A stretch of 64,000 nt of DNA from Rhodoblastus sp963710275. GTDB lineage: Bacteria > Pseudomonadota > Alphaproteobacteria > Rhizobiales > Beijerinckiaceae. The stretch spans positions 1,178,001-1,242,000 of the forward strand of contig CAVPZS010000008.1 in the NCBI GenBank assembly GCA_963710275.1. Direction: 5' to 3'. Made by a program: the position numbers and the translations under genes. Shown piece by piece: positions 20,400-28,944 of this stretch (position 1 is its first letter; every line of letters starts with the position of its first letter). The notes under the pieces are model-generated. The model saw only the letters and a program-made list of their open reading frames with translations, did no database searches and was not told where the DNA came from.

Positions 20400-20598
20400 A
20401 GCCTTGTTCGCAATCCGATAAATCGGGTCGGAAGCGCGCTCGGTTAGATTACCAGAGGACTTTCGGCAGCCGGCGTTTCCACCGATCGCCGCGCCGCAGG
20501 CCGATTCGCCAGTTCGACACGCTCGCCATGCGACGACATGTCCATGCGTGAAAATCCGACCACGGGTGCCTGCGCGCTGTCCATAAGGCCGGCCGGCT

Positions 20599-21043
20599 TC
20601 ACTTCCCGCGATGCGCGACATAGCGGACGGGCGGCTCGGCGGCGACAAAGGTTTCGCTCGCGGCCGGCGCGTAGATGGACGTCGCTTTCTTGCGCGCCGC
20701 AGGCGCGCGCGCTCCATCAAGGCGCCGGACGCGCCGGCTGTTTTGGCGGACGGCCGCGACGCCGCTTCATTGGGTCGGCAGGCGCCGGTTCCGCGGCGAA
20801 GTCGAGCGGTTCGACAACAGAATGGACGCGGACCGGCTCCGGCTCGATGGCCTGGAGAATGCGGCGCTGCGGCTTGGGCGGCTCCGCCGCCGGAGGCGCG
20901 GAAAACTTCGCTTCGGCGAGCGTCGGCGCAACCGGCTCCGGCTGCTTCGACAGCAGCATGGGGAAACCGGAGGCGGCGCTCTTTTTTCCGCGTTTGACTT
21001 CGACCGAAAATGGTTTTTGGGGACGACGCACCTTGAACTCCAT
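20599..21043 (-). CDS. Hypothetical Pro/Lys-rich protein with AT-hook-like motif, frameshifted
   Basis: About 147 residues from ATG 21043 (MEFKVRRPQKPFSVEVKRGK). A proline- and alanine-rich middle leads to MKRRRGRPPKQPARP, which contains the AT-hook-like core RGRPPK. After a frame change near 20718 the same kind of sequence continues (KKATSIYAPAASETFVAAEP) to a TGA at 20599. The length of 445 fits one extra base. The basic, low-complexity composition suggests a DNA- or nucleoid-associated protein; this is inference. No neighbour gives a clearer role. Confidence 0.6.
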
Positions 21044-21310
21044 AGATGCGAGAGAAAGAACGAATCAACGCATGAATTTACTTTAGATCATTTTCCGGAT
21101 GCGGGAAAACCCATTGAGATTTTAACCGATTGTTTCAACAGATCTATTATTGCAAAGGTCAAGGCGCGAATCAAGCCGCGCGGCAGAATTGCTCCCGAAA
21201 TGGCGCCCAATTTGCTAATTCGCACATTGCGACAGCACGTTTCATGCGAGTGTCGTGACGCCTGGATACACTACAAACGCCCGGGCCACGTAAAATGTAA
21301 GGATTGCCCC

Positions 21311-21706
21311 ATGCACAAGATTATTTTTTACGAAAAAACCGACTGTGCAGAAAATATAAGGCAAAAGAACCATTTGGCTGCCGCGGGCTATGAAATCGAG
21401 GCGCGCGACCTGACCAGGCAGCGTTGGACCTCGGCGAGTCTGCGAGCCTTTTTCGCCGAAAAGCCGGTGAAAGACTGGTTTGATCCGAGCGCTCCGCGAA
21501 TCGTATCGGGCGAAATTGTTCCCGAACTGATCAACGCGCAGGCCGCGCTGGTGATGATGTCGGTCGACCCGAGCCTGATCAAGAGCCCGCTGGTCAAGTT
21601 CCACGGCCGTTGCGGCGCGGGCCTCGACGGCGCCGAACTGGAACATTTTCTGGCTTCCGCGGCGCATGCCAAGGCGCGCCAGACTCCGAGACGCCCGGCG
21701 GCCTGA
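21311..21706 (+). CDS. ArsC/Spx-like nitrogenase-associated family protein
   Basis: 131 residues from ATG 21311 with AAGGA upstream. The thioredoxin-like ArsC fold begins HKIIFYEKTDCAENIRQKNH, with a single Cys at the active-site turn. Then come AAGYEIEARDL, FFAEKPVKDWFDPSAPRI and SPLVKFHGRCGAGLDG. It resembles the nitrogenase-associated branch of the ArsC family, proteins found near nif genes in diazotrophs; no nif genes are in this window. The arsenate-reductase Cys-x5-Arg pattern is not obvious, so arsenate reduction is not proposed. The frame is intact. Confidence 0.65.
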   Translation: MHKIIFYEKTDCAENIRQKNHLAAAGYEIEARDLTRQRWTSASLRAFFAEKPVKDWFDPSAPRIVSGEIVPELINAQAALVMMSVDPSLIKSPLVKFHGRCGAGLDGAELEHFLASAAHAKARQTPRRPAA

Positions 21707-21769
21707 GGCGGGCCCGGACGCGTCCTTGTCGCGGGGCCGACATGTTTGTCAGCTCTCGCGGCCCGATTT

Positions 21770-22608
21770 TCAGCTCTCGACGAAAGCCTTTTCGATCACA
21801 TAGGAAGCGGGATCGCCGCTGGAGCCCTCGCGGAAACCGCGTTGCTCCAGCATGTGCGACCAGATCCTTCAGCATTCCCGGGCTGCCGCAGAGCATGACG
21901 CGGTCATCCGCCGGATTGAGCGGCGGCTGGCCGATGTCGGCGAAGAGCTTGCCCGATTCCATCAGATCGGTGATGCGGCCCTGATGCTCGTAGGGCTCGC
22001 GCGTCACGGTCGGATAATGGATAAGTTTTTCCTGGACGATCTCGCCGAAGAACTCGTTGGCCTTGGCCGCGTCGACGATATCCAGGCCATATTGCAACTC
22101 GGCGACCTGGCGGCAGCCGTGGATCAGGATCAGCTTGTCATAGAGATCATAGACCTCCGGATCCTTGATGATGCTGGAGAAGGGCGCGATGCCCGTGCCG
22201 GTCGACAGCATGTAGAGCCGCTTGCCCGGCAGAAGGCTCGGCTGCACCAGCGTGCCCGTGGGCTTGCGCCCGATCAGCACGATGTCGCCGACCTTGATGT
22301 TGCTGGAGCTTCGAGGTCAGCGGGCCGTCGGGCACCTTGATGCTGAAGAATTCGAGATCGTCCTCGTAATTGGCGCTGGCCATGCTGTAGGCGCGCAGCA
22401 GGGGCTTGCCTTCGACCTCCAGGCCGATCATGGCGAACTGGCCGTTGACATAGCGAAAGGCGGCGTCGCGCGTGGTGCGGAAGCGAAAGAGACGGTCGGT
22501 ATAATGCTGGACTTCGAGCACGGTCTCGCGATTGAAGGCGCCGCCGGCCTTTTTCTTCGGCGCGGCGTCAGCCGGCGCAACCGTCAGCGGCGTCGTTCTC
22601 GGCGGCAT
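21770..22608 (-). CDS. fpr: Ferredoxin-NADP+ reductase, frameshifted
   Basis: About 279 residues from ATG 22608. The FAD domain has LFRFRTTRDAAFRYVNGQFA and the FAD-contact LLRAYSMASANYEDDLEFFS. The NADP domain has LYMLSTGTGIAPFSSIIKDP, LIHGCRQVAELQYG and DDRVMLCGSPGMLKDL. The usual C-terminus (SSGDPASYVIEKAFVES) lies in a third frame and ends at TGA 21770. Two frame changes (near 22310 and 21860) match the length remainder of two. The enzyme passes electrons between NADPH and ferredoxin or flavodoxin in oxidative-stress or biosynthetic roles. Confidence 0.92.
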
Positions 22609-23502
22609 TGCTCATTAGAACTGTCTCCATCGGCTTCAACGTCAGAAAGAGCCGCAGGTTCGGCTCCGGCGACGTTTCCGGTCTCTCGCGCCCGCTTGAG
22701 CGCCGCCACTATCCCCGGTATTTCAAGGACTTCACTTGGCGCCCAACAGGCTGCGCGAAGGACCGGAAGGACCAATCTTCCGGAGCGGCCATGGACCGAA
22801 CGAAAAACCAGCGCTTTCCTGTCCGATATAAAGGGCCTTTGTCAACTCTGGAAGCGCGATTTCGGGATGGCTATTGCGCTGGAGCAAGCTTTCCTCCGCG
22901 CCGCCCCTCTCAATCGCCGCCAACGTTTTTCGATCACGACGGACGCCGCGTCCCCTTTCAGCCTCCGTGCCCTGCGCGCTGGTGTCGATCACGATGCTGT
23001 GCGCCAAATTTCAAGAAGCGATCGAGCTTTTCGCGGCTGCGCGAAGTGACGGGCATGGGCGCGCCGATGGCTGAGGCCAGCTGTAGCGCCTCGAGAGAAA
23101 CGTGGACGCCTGATCGATAGCGGGCGCAATCTCAGTATTTGATGCAGAAACAAGTCGGCAAATTCAGCATTTTTATCGAAAATCGCTTGCGAATGCGGAA
23201 ATCCCGCATGCATGACGCAGCTTCACTGCGGAAATTGCATAATGCAGACAATCACTTATGGCGCGCAAGGAAACGGGCGAAAACTTTATAAAAACAACAT
23301 GACGGTCTGGCGGCGGCTTTGCACGCCGCGCCGGAATTATTATTCCTCAACGCCCGTTGACGTGAAATCAATGCTTAGCTGAGCCGCGTTCTTAGAATAA
23401 AAAGCGTCAACACAGGGCGCTCGTCGGGCGCAAATGGGATCACACGAAAAGTGGTGCGATATCAATTCCAGCGTTCTTGTTTTCCAACTAATGGAGGAGG
23501 CA
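22609..23502. other. Long intergenic stretch before the RiPP precursor array
   Basis: No gene can be supported in about 890 bases. Short frames exist on both strands but none has a recognisable motif or steady coding character. The right end (from about 23120) is rich in A and T and presumably holds the promoter of the first precursor gene. Composition changes sharply here, so this may be the left boundary of an acquired segment. Confidence 0.5.
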
Positions 23503-23679
23503 ATGAAACGGATGATGATCGAAAAAACCGAATTCAAACATGAAGCAAAGGCTGAGCGCACCGATCGGAAAGTTCCGTACGAAGCGCCGAGAGCCGAATT
23601 CGTTTCCGTCGTGCCGACGGAGCGCATCATGGACTGCGGCATTATCGGGGCCTGCGGCATAAACGAATTTTATCAATAA
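23503..23679 (+). CDS. Putative RiPP precursor peptide, copy 1
   Basis: 58 residues from ATG 23503, with GGAGGAGG just upstream. The leader starts MKRMMIEKTEFKHEAKAERT and includes KVPYEAPRAEFVSV. It is followed by PTERIMDCGIIGACGINEFYQ, broken here as PTERIMDCG and ACGINEFYQ. It belongs to a family of three tandem copies with a conserved PYEAP block, a TER-(L/I)-M block and two Cys near the C-terminus. The aromatic-x2-Pro element resembles leader motifs bound by PqqD-like domains. The likely product is a modified C-terminal core containing two Cys. A PqqD-like protein, a radical SAM enzyme and a peptidase follow downstream. This is the only copy with an undamaged frame. Confidence 0.8.
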   Translation: MKRMMIEKTEFKHEAKAERTDRKVPYEAPRAEFVSVVPTERIMDCGIIGACGINEFYQ

Positions 23680-23790
23680 CATGCTCTTGAGTTTTGAGTG
23701 CTTGAGCATGGAGAGCGAGTGGTGACCATCGAATTAGAGTCGCCTACCAAAAGGGGATCTTCCCTTGTTTTCCGACTGATGGAGGACACA

Positions 23791-23974
23791 ATGAAACAGA
23801 TTACGATCGAAAAAGCCGAGTTCAAAGGCGAAGCAACGTCTGAGCGTGACAGATAAAAAAGTTCCGTACGAAGCGCCGAAAGCTGTTTTTGTTGACATCA
23901 ACCTGACAGAGCGCCTGATGAACTGTGGTCAGTGGAGCGAATACGTGTGCGGAATCAATGCGGCCTATCAATAA
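23791..23974 (+). CDS. Putative RiPP precursor peptide, copy 2 (frameshifted)
   Basis: Starts at ATG 23791 with a GGAGG site and begins MKQITIEKAEFKGEATSERD. The frame then hits TAA at 23854, but one base further the family sequence continues: KVPYEAPKAVFVDINLTER, LMNCGQWSEYV and CGINAAYQ, ending at TAA 23972-23974. Removal of a single T near 23853 restores a 60-residue precursor. The length remainder of one fits the insertion errors seen elsewhere in the window. The core region differs from copy 1 between the two Cys (GQWSEYV against GIIGA), while the CGIN motif and final Tyr-Gln are kept. Confidence 0.72.
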
Positions 23975-23995
23975 TTTGCGCTTCGATAGTTGAGC

Positions 23996-24012
23996 GCCAT
24001 GGCCTCCATGGC
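23996..24012 (+). terminator. Perfect hairpin after precursor copy 2
   Basis: GCCATGG (23996-24002) pairs with CCATGGC (24006-24012) over a three-base loop, followed by AAAA. It may stabilise the small mRNA or partially terminate between precursor copies. There is no T-run, so it is not a classical terminator. Confidence 0.4.
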
Positions 24013-24080
24013 AAAACCTCCAGAGGCGGATCATGTGAGGCTTTAATACCATTCCCGGTTTGCAATTGATGGAGGTATCA

Positions 24081-24263
24081 ATGAAGCGGATGGCAATCGA
24101 AAAAACCGAAATCAAGCGTACAGAAAAAGTTGAGAGCAAGGCTCAAAGAATTCCGTACGAAGCGCCAAAAGCCACCGTTGTATCCATGGACGCCACCGAA
24201 CGCCTGATGAATTGTGGTCAGTGGAATTAACACATGTGCGGAATCAATGCGGCCTATCAATAA
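24081..24263 (+). pseudogene. Putative RiPP precursor peptide, copy 3 with in-frame stop in the core
   Basis: Starts at ATG 24081 (MKRMAIEKTEIKRTEKVESK), with GGAGG upstream, and keeps the block IPYEAPKATVVSMDATER then LMNCGQWN. TAA at 24228-24230 interrupts the frame, after which HMCGINAAYQ continues in the same frame to a second TAA at 24261. Compared with copy 2 the stop replaces a Glu codon (GAA to TAA), so this is a base substitution, not the insertion type of error seen elsewhere. The product would be a precursor truncated before its second Cys. It may be a decayed copy, or a natural variant with a shorter core. Confidence 0.7.
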
Positions 24264-24322
24264 CAGGCTCTTGCGTTTTATGCACTTGCGCGTGGAGAGC
24301 CAGTGGCGAGCCGACCCAACGG

Positions 24323-24349
24323 GGGGGGATGCAATACTCTCCCCTTTTT
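24323..24349 (+). terminator. Intrinsic terminator after the precursor array
   Basis: GGGGGGA (24323-24329) pairs with TCTCCCC (24338-24344), with one G-T pair, and five T follow directly. It lies 60 bases after the third precursor copy and 85 before the PqqD-like gene. It would let the precursor mRNA be made in excess over the maturation enzymes. Confidence 0.7.
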
Positions 24350-24433
24350 GTGTTTCGTAAAATGGAATGCGGTCACGGCCGCTGAGGCCATGCATGCGCC
24401 CCTGCGTCGCCAGGGCGGTTTTCAGGAGCGGAC

Positions 24434-24700
24434 ATGAAACGCAACAATGACTTCGCTTTACACAGCGTCGATGGCCAGGATCTCCTCATACCGCTTGGCG
24501 CAAAGGTTTTGGACATGAATGGCTTGGTCGTGCTCAATTCCACGGGGCGCTATGTCTGGGACCTCCTCGCCGAAGACCATACCCTGGATGACCTGGTCAA
24601 AGTGGTGGTCGAACATTTCGATGTCGAACACGATCGCGCCAGCGCCGACGTCAGCGCATTCGTTGAAGATTTGAAGCGGCAGGGGGGGATTGAGCCATGA
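24434..24700 (+). CDS. PqqD-like RiPP recognition element protein
   Basis: 88 residues with AGGAG seven bases before ATG 24434. The fold reads as PqqD: short strands (ALHSVDGQDLLIPLGAKVLD), then GLVVLNSTGRYVWDLLAEDH, then helices (LDDLVKVVVEHFDVEHDRAS). It should bind the leader of the precursor peptides just upstream and present them to the radical SAM enzyme, with whose gene it overlaps by 4 bases. It is distinct from the true PqqD at 5589. The frame is intact. Confidence 0.87.
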   Translation: MKRNNDFALHSVDGQDLLIPLGAKVLDMNGLVVLNSTGRYVWDLLAEDHTLDDLVKVVVEHFDVEHDRASADVSAFVEDLKRQGGIEP

Positions 24701-25768
24701 GGGCGACACCTACCGAATATGGTTCATTGGTCAGTTATTTGCACGAACGAGCGGCAAAGGCTCACCAGCCCCTGGATGGCTGCTTCGAATTGTCCAGCGC
24801 CTGCAACCTGAAGTGCCACATGTGCTATGTGCGCGAACCCGGCAGCGAAAGGCGAAAGCACGGACGGGAGCTGTCGGCCGCGCAATGGCTGGACCTGGCG
24901 CGACAGGCGAAGGACGCCGGCTTGCTCTTCCTGCTTCTGACAGGCGGCGAGATTTTCCTGCGACCCGACTTTTTCGAGCTCTATGAGCCGCTTACGCGCA
25001 TGGGCCTCGTCATCACGCTGTTCACCAACGGCACTTTGATCACACCGGCCATCGCCGCGCGCCTGGCCCAATCTCCCCCGAGCCGCCTGGAAATCACCCT
25101 CTATGGGGGTACGCCGGAGACCTATGATGCGGTCACGGGCGTCAAAGGCGGATTTGAAAGTTGTTGCGCCGGCATCGAGGCCCTGCTGGCGCATCGCATC
25201 CCGCTCGGACTCAAGACCACTCTTTCGGAACGCAACATCCATGAGCTGGAAACCATGCGGAAAATGGCCCACGACTGGGGCGTGCCTTTCAATGGGGCCT
25301 GGTATCTGTCGCAACGGCCGGACGGCGCCGCGACCGACGTTGAAACTTGTCGCTTGTCGCCGGCCGCCTGCGTCGAACTTGAAGCGACGGACCCAACTTC
25401 AACCAACGAAATGAGACAGGTCGCGAGCGCAGGGCAACCCCTCCGGACCGACGATAATTTCTACTGCAAGGTCGGCAGGACGGCGTTCGTGATCAACCCT
25501 TACGGCAAAATGAACGCCTGCCTGTTGCTGCCTGAACCGGAGGCGCCCGCCCTGGAGATTGGCTTCAAGGCCGCGTGGGAACAGCTGGTCAAGTTTGTCG
25601 ATGACTTCGAATGAATCAGCGCCGGCATGTCTGTCCTGTTCCGTGAGAGCCTATTGCGGTCGCTGCCCGGCCAATTCGCTGACGGAGACCGGCACGCTGA
25701 ACGCGCCCGTTCCCCACTGGTGCGAAATCGCCAGGGCGCGAAAGGAGCGCTATGAGCAGCCGGCGTAA
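24697..25768 (+). CDS. Radical SAM/SPASM RiPP-modifying enzyme, frameshifted near the end
   Basis: About 356 residues. The radical SAM cluster motif is CNLKCHMC near residue 32, followed by LLTGGEIFLRPDFFELYEPL and LFTNGTLITPAIAARLA. The SPASM region carries Cys in NFYCKVGRTAFVINPYGK and NACLLLP. After FVDDFE the frame ends (TGA near 25612), but the remaining auxiliary-cluster Cys (ACLSCSVRAYCGRCPAN, PHWCEIA) lie one frame over and end at TAA 25766. The length remainder of one fits one inserted T. It probably forms a cross-link, thioether or carbon-carbon, in the Cys-containing precursors. Bond type is not deducible. Confidence 0.88.
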
Positions 25769-25812
25769 GCGTTGCGCTCATCTTTACCAGACGTTTCAGC
25801 GGAGGCGATAAG

Positions 25813-26274
25813 GTGCTCGTCCTCGCGCGCCAAATGATGCCCATCGTCAGCTCTGCGCTCGAGAGGGGCCAGCATGTGCGCCTCACGGTGACGGGCGGCA
25901 GCATGCGTCCTTTCCTGCAAGGCGGCGGCGCGGTCGAACTCGAACCGCTCAAATCCCTCCCGACCCGAGGGGATATTGTGCTCGTGCGATGCGGAGCCGG
26001 CAGCGATCGATACGTCCTGCATCGAGTCGTGCGCGTGCGAGACGACAAGTTCTTCATCCGCGGCGACGCGCAGCCGCATTGCGAGGGCCCGTTCACCAGG
26101 GAAGACATATTGGGAGTCGCCACCACCTACGAATTCAACGGGCGCGTCCGCAGGCTCGATTCGAAATTGTGGCGCCTGATTGGGCTCGCCTGGCATCGAT
26201 GCCACCCCCTCACCGTATGGTTGCTGCGACTGACCGTTCACTTGCGGGCGATGGCGACGGCGCAGCCCTCATGA
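25813..26274 (+). CDS. S24/S26-family (signal-peptidase-like) peptidase of the RiPP locus
   Basis: 153 residues from GTG 25813, with GGAGG eight bases upstream. It has the nucleophile box VTGGSMRPFLQGGGAVELEP, then LPTRGDIVLVRCG, VLHRVVRVRDDKFFIRGDAQ, and a final hydrophobic stretch near the C-terminus (HPLTVWLLRLTVHLRAM). This matches short S24/S26 peptidases that accompany radical SAM peptide clusters. The general-base Lys of classical signal peptidases appears to be His/Arg in the LHR segment, so activity should be checked. It most likely removes the precursor leader. It lies 44 bases after the radical SAM gene. Confidence 0.78.
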   Translation: MLVLARQMMPIVSSALERGQHVRLTVTGGSMRPFLQGGGAVELEPLKSLPTRGDIVLVRCGAGSDRYVLHRVVRVRDDKFFIRGDAQPHCEGPFTREDILGVATTYEFNGRVRRLDSKLWRLIGLAWHRCHPLTVWLLRLTVHLRAMATAQPS

Positions 26275-26327
26275 GACGACGGCCTGCAGCCTGCTTTCCA
26301 ATGGGAATTAATCAGAAAGGACAAAGC

Positions 26328-26543
26328 ATGTCGGATTTACCGGAGCGGCCGCTGAGAAAAAGCTGGGCGGCGCCGACCCTCTTCGCGCTGCCAGTTTTCG
26401 CCCAGGAGAGCGAAACCGATCGAATGGCGCGTGGATCGGCAAAGATCAATGCGCGGGAGCCGTCTGCTCCAGCCGCCGCGGGCGGAAAGCTTGGACTTTC
26501 AATCGAAATGGCTTTTCCGCTGGCGGCGCGCAGCGACAGTTGA
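26328..26543 (+). CDS. Candidate RiPP (lasso-type?) precursor peptide
   Basis: 71 residues from ATG 26328, with AGAAAGGA upstream. It starts MSDLPERPLRKSWAAPTLFA. WAAPTL fits the aromatic-x2-Pro-x-Leu leader motif read by lasso-peptide B1 proteins. The C-terminus GGKLGLSIEMAFPLAARSDS would offer a Gly with Glu at position 8 or 9, the spacing of a lasso ring. The usual Thr two residues before the core is missing (Ala there), which counts against it. The gene lies last in the plus-strand set and ends 40 bases from the convergent cyclase gene. It could belong to either set. Confidence 0.5.
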   Translation: MSDLPERPLRKSWAAPTLFALPVFAQESETDRMARGSAKINAREPSAPAAAGGKLGLSIEMAFPLAARSDS

Positions 26544-26582
26544 CCGGAATTGACCGGCGCGCCGCGAGTCGGCGCCCGCACT

Positions 26583-28517
26583 TCAACGGTTGGCGGCTTC
26601 CATCCAGCGCAGGAACCGGCCGCCGGCAAGGCCACGCGTCAGGGCAAAGTGGTATTCCTCGACGATGCGCTGCGTATGCCAGCCGTTCGTCGGCCAGTTG
26701 TCGAGGGCGCGTTGAAGACGCTCGATGTCGATGGCGCGACGGGCCAGTGGCGAGGCCGCCAGCGCCGCGATGTCGGCTGCGATCTCCGCGCGGCGGCGTC
26801 CCAGTTTCTCGTACCAGTCCGCGGACTGGAGTCCCTTCAACCGGTTGGTGAGCACGGATTCAGGCAAGACGCCCCACATCGCGCGACGAATGAGCGAGCG
26901 ATCAATGTCCTCCGCGAGATATTGCTCCGGCGGAACGCCGAAGCAATATTCAATGACGTCGATATCCGCCGTAGGGTCCCGCAACTCGACCCCGGTGATC
27001 GACTTTTCGGCCGCCATCCAGTCGCCGACATAGTCCACCGGCATCAGCAATTTGCTCCTCTCGCCCGTCCGGGAGCGGTAATGGAAATCGTGCCCCTGGA
27101 GCCTTGCGCGCCGCCCGACTCCTATCTCGTCTGCGAAATCCTCCCGGATCGCCGAATGCCGCCGCCAGACCGGCTGCCGACGCCGACGATTGAGCCAATC
27201 GTCGACCCAGGCGGGCGTCATCGGCTCGGCGATCAGTTTTTGCAAACTCTCCCAGTTCGAATAGGGCGAAAGCCGGTAATATTGTCGCCATTGGAGCAAC
27301 GCTCGGATAAGCCGGCCATGCCGAAAATGCTCGGCGGTCTGGGACCATCCATCCCAGCTGACAGTGGCGTTGCCGAACAGGCCTCCAAGTAGCACGCGCA
27401 CGCCCTGCCCGCGCGCCAGTCGCCCGATCGCCAGCATCCAGCCCAGCGTGGTCGGGTTGCGGACTGGACCGTCGAGCGCGAAGAAAACCCGTTCCAGTTC
27501 GCCGAAATCGTCGCAGGCGTCATTGTTCACATAATTGACGTCCATATTCCCAGCCACGCGACTGATTTCCTCCACGTAGGGAGATTCATCGGCATAGGTT
27601 CCCTCGGGCGACCTCCCGTCAAATCCGCGTCTCGGCGTCTGGGTGTAAGTCGGGAGACGCAAGTTTTTTTCGCCCAGCGCGCGAGCCGCGAGCACCGAAA
27701 CGGATGAAGAATCCAGGCCGCCGGTGAGATGGGAGCCGACAGGATGGGCGCTCCGCAACTGCCGGCGGACTGCGATATCGAGATGCTCGCGCAAACCCTC
27801 CGCATAGGCCTGATCCGATGGAAGGCGAACCGGCGCGATGTCTTGCGGCGACCAGTATCGCCTGCATTCCACGGCGCCGCTGCGCGCGTCGACGGTCAGG
27901 ACATGCGCCGGCGGCAGGCGGAAGATATTCTTGTAGATCGTGGTGGCGTGATCCGCATGGTTGAGGACAAGAAAGTCGGCGAATTTTTCCTCATCGAACT
28001 CCCTTGGCGCGTCCGGCAGCGCGAACAGCCCTTTCGGCATGGAAGCGAAGGCGAAATGCCTCTCATTCTTGTGCCACATCAGGACATTGAGACCGAGATG
28101 ATCGCGCGCCAAAGTCAGGATCTGCTCGCTGGGCCGCCAGATCGCGACAGCAAACGGACCTCGCAGCCTGCCCCACGCCGCGTCGCCGATCTTTTCCCAT
28201 AGCGCCAAGACGACGCGGGCGTCTTCCCAGCCTGCCGCCTCGAATGTCGATACGCCCATCGACGCCAGGATGTCGTCGCGGTTGTCGAGTCGCAGATCCG
28301 CGACGATGAGCGCTCCGGTCTGGCCCTGCCAGGGCTGGCGGCAAAATTTGTCTTCCGGGGTCATGCGCATCAATGTGTGCGCCAGGCCAATCGATTTCGC
28401 GACCAGGAGACTGGATCGATCCGGCCCGTAGCGATGCAGAGCGTTGGCCATGCGTTCGATGTCGCGCCGCACGACATTTTCGCCGTTAAGGAGCAGTTGT
28501 CCCGCGACGCCGCTCAT
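26583..28517 (-). CDS. Asparagine-synthetase-like lasso peptide cyclase (C protein)
   Basis: 644 residues from ATG 28517 (MSGVAGQLLLNGENVVRRDI). The N-terminal glutaminase-like domain has Ser instead of the Cys nucleophile of true asparagine synthetase, as is common in lasso cyclases. The ATP-pyrophosphatase domain has the P-loop VGSHLTGGLDSSSVSVLAAR. Domain order and length fit McjC-type enzymes, which activate an Asp or Glu side chain with ATP and close the ring on the core's N-terminal amine. It is the last gene of a coupled minus-strand operon with B2, B1, an SPFH protein and an ABC exporter. The frame is intact. Confidence 0.85.
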   Translation of the reverse strand: MSGVAGQLLLNGENVVRRDIERMANALHRYGPDRSSLLVAKSIGLAHTLMRMTPEDKFCRQPWQGQTGALIVADLRLDNRDDILASMGVSTFEAAGWEDARVVLALWEKIGDAAWGRLRGPFAVAIWRPSEQILTLARDHLGLNVLMWHKNERHFAFASMPKGLFALPDAPREFDEEKFADFLVLNHADHATTIYKNIFRLPPAHVLTVDARSGAVECRRYWSPQDIAPVRLPSDQAYAEGLREHLDIAVRRQLRSAHPVGSHLTGGLDSSSVSVLAARALGEKNLRLPTYTQTPRRGFDGRSPEGTYADESPYVEEISRVAGNMDVNYVNNDACDDFGELERVFFALDGPVRNPTTLGWMLAIGRLARGQGVRVLLGGLFGNATVSWDGWSQTAEHFRHGRLIRALLQWRQYYRLSPYSNWESLQKLIAEPMTPAWVDDWLNRRRRQPVWRRHSAIREDFADEIGVGRRARLQGHDFHYRSRTGERSKLLMPVDYVGDWMAAEKSITGVELRDPTADIDVIEYCFGVPPEQYLAEDIDRSLIRRAMWGVLPESVLTNRLKGLQSADWYEKLGRRRAEIAADIAALAASPLARRAIDIERLQRALDNWPTNGWHTQRIVEEYHFALTRGLAGGRFLRWMEAANR

Positions 28518-28533
28518 TCCTTCCCCCGACGCC

Positions 28534-28944
28534 TCATGACGGCGAACCGCCGAAAGTGGCGATGCGAGTAAACCCCGAGGCCTCGACGCCGCCAAACACG
28601 ACCTTCTTGCCGACCTCGATCCAGGCGTGCGTGACGAGACCTTCTCCCTTGCGCGCAACGCCCAGGCAGAGGCTACTCGCGATCCCGCGTCGCCGAAACA
28701 TCAGTTGCGCCGTCAACGCCTGTGTCATCGGCGTCGCCGCGATCCAGCCCTTCGACACAATTCTTTCCACGGCCCAGCCGACCCAATCCAAATCATGGCT
28801 CGGGAAGCGACGAACACGTCGCGGCGCGCGGGCCGCCCACGCGATGAGCCTGTCTGATCGGACGATGCGACCGAGAACGCCCACGCACAGAAGGGTCAAA
28901 AACGCCTCCCGCATGTAAGCGCGCCGCAATGTCCGCGCTCTCAT
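28534..28944 (-). CDS. Lasso-peptide B2-type transglutaminase-like protein, Cys nucleophile not seen
   Basis: 136 residues from ATG 28944, overlapping the B1 stop (ATGA). The N-terminal helix is MREAFLTLLCVGVLGRIVRS. The core LTAQLMFRRRGIASSLCLGV and VTHAWIEVGKKVVFGGVEAS match B2 leader peptidases, including the catalytic His. In the family the nucleophile lies in a Cys-(L/M)-x-Q/S-A-L turn. Here the equivalent turn reads AATPMTQALT, with Pro where Cys is expected, and no nearby Cys replaces it. So either activity is lost or cleavage depends on another protein, for example the S24/S26-like peptidase nearby. The cyclase follows 16 bases later. Confidence 0.75.
   Translation of the reverse strand: MRARTLRRAYMREAFLTLLCVGVLGRIVRSDRLIAWAARAPRRVRRFPSHDLDWVGWAVERIVSKGWIAATPMTQALTAQLMFRRRGIASSLCLGVARKGEGLVTHAWIEVGKKVVFGGVEASGFTRIATFGGSPS

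Noticed and set aside
22732..23213. Minus-strand short frames upstream of fpr as a regulator or transposase remnant
   Set aside because: No helix-turn-helix or DDE motif can be seen, and the frames have no plausible ribosome sites.
23203..24400. CRISPR array, suggested by repeated segments at 288-290 base spacing
   Set aside because: The repeats are paralogous coding units with ribosome sites, not short identical repeats with spacers.
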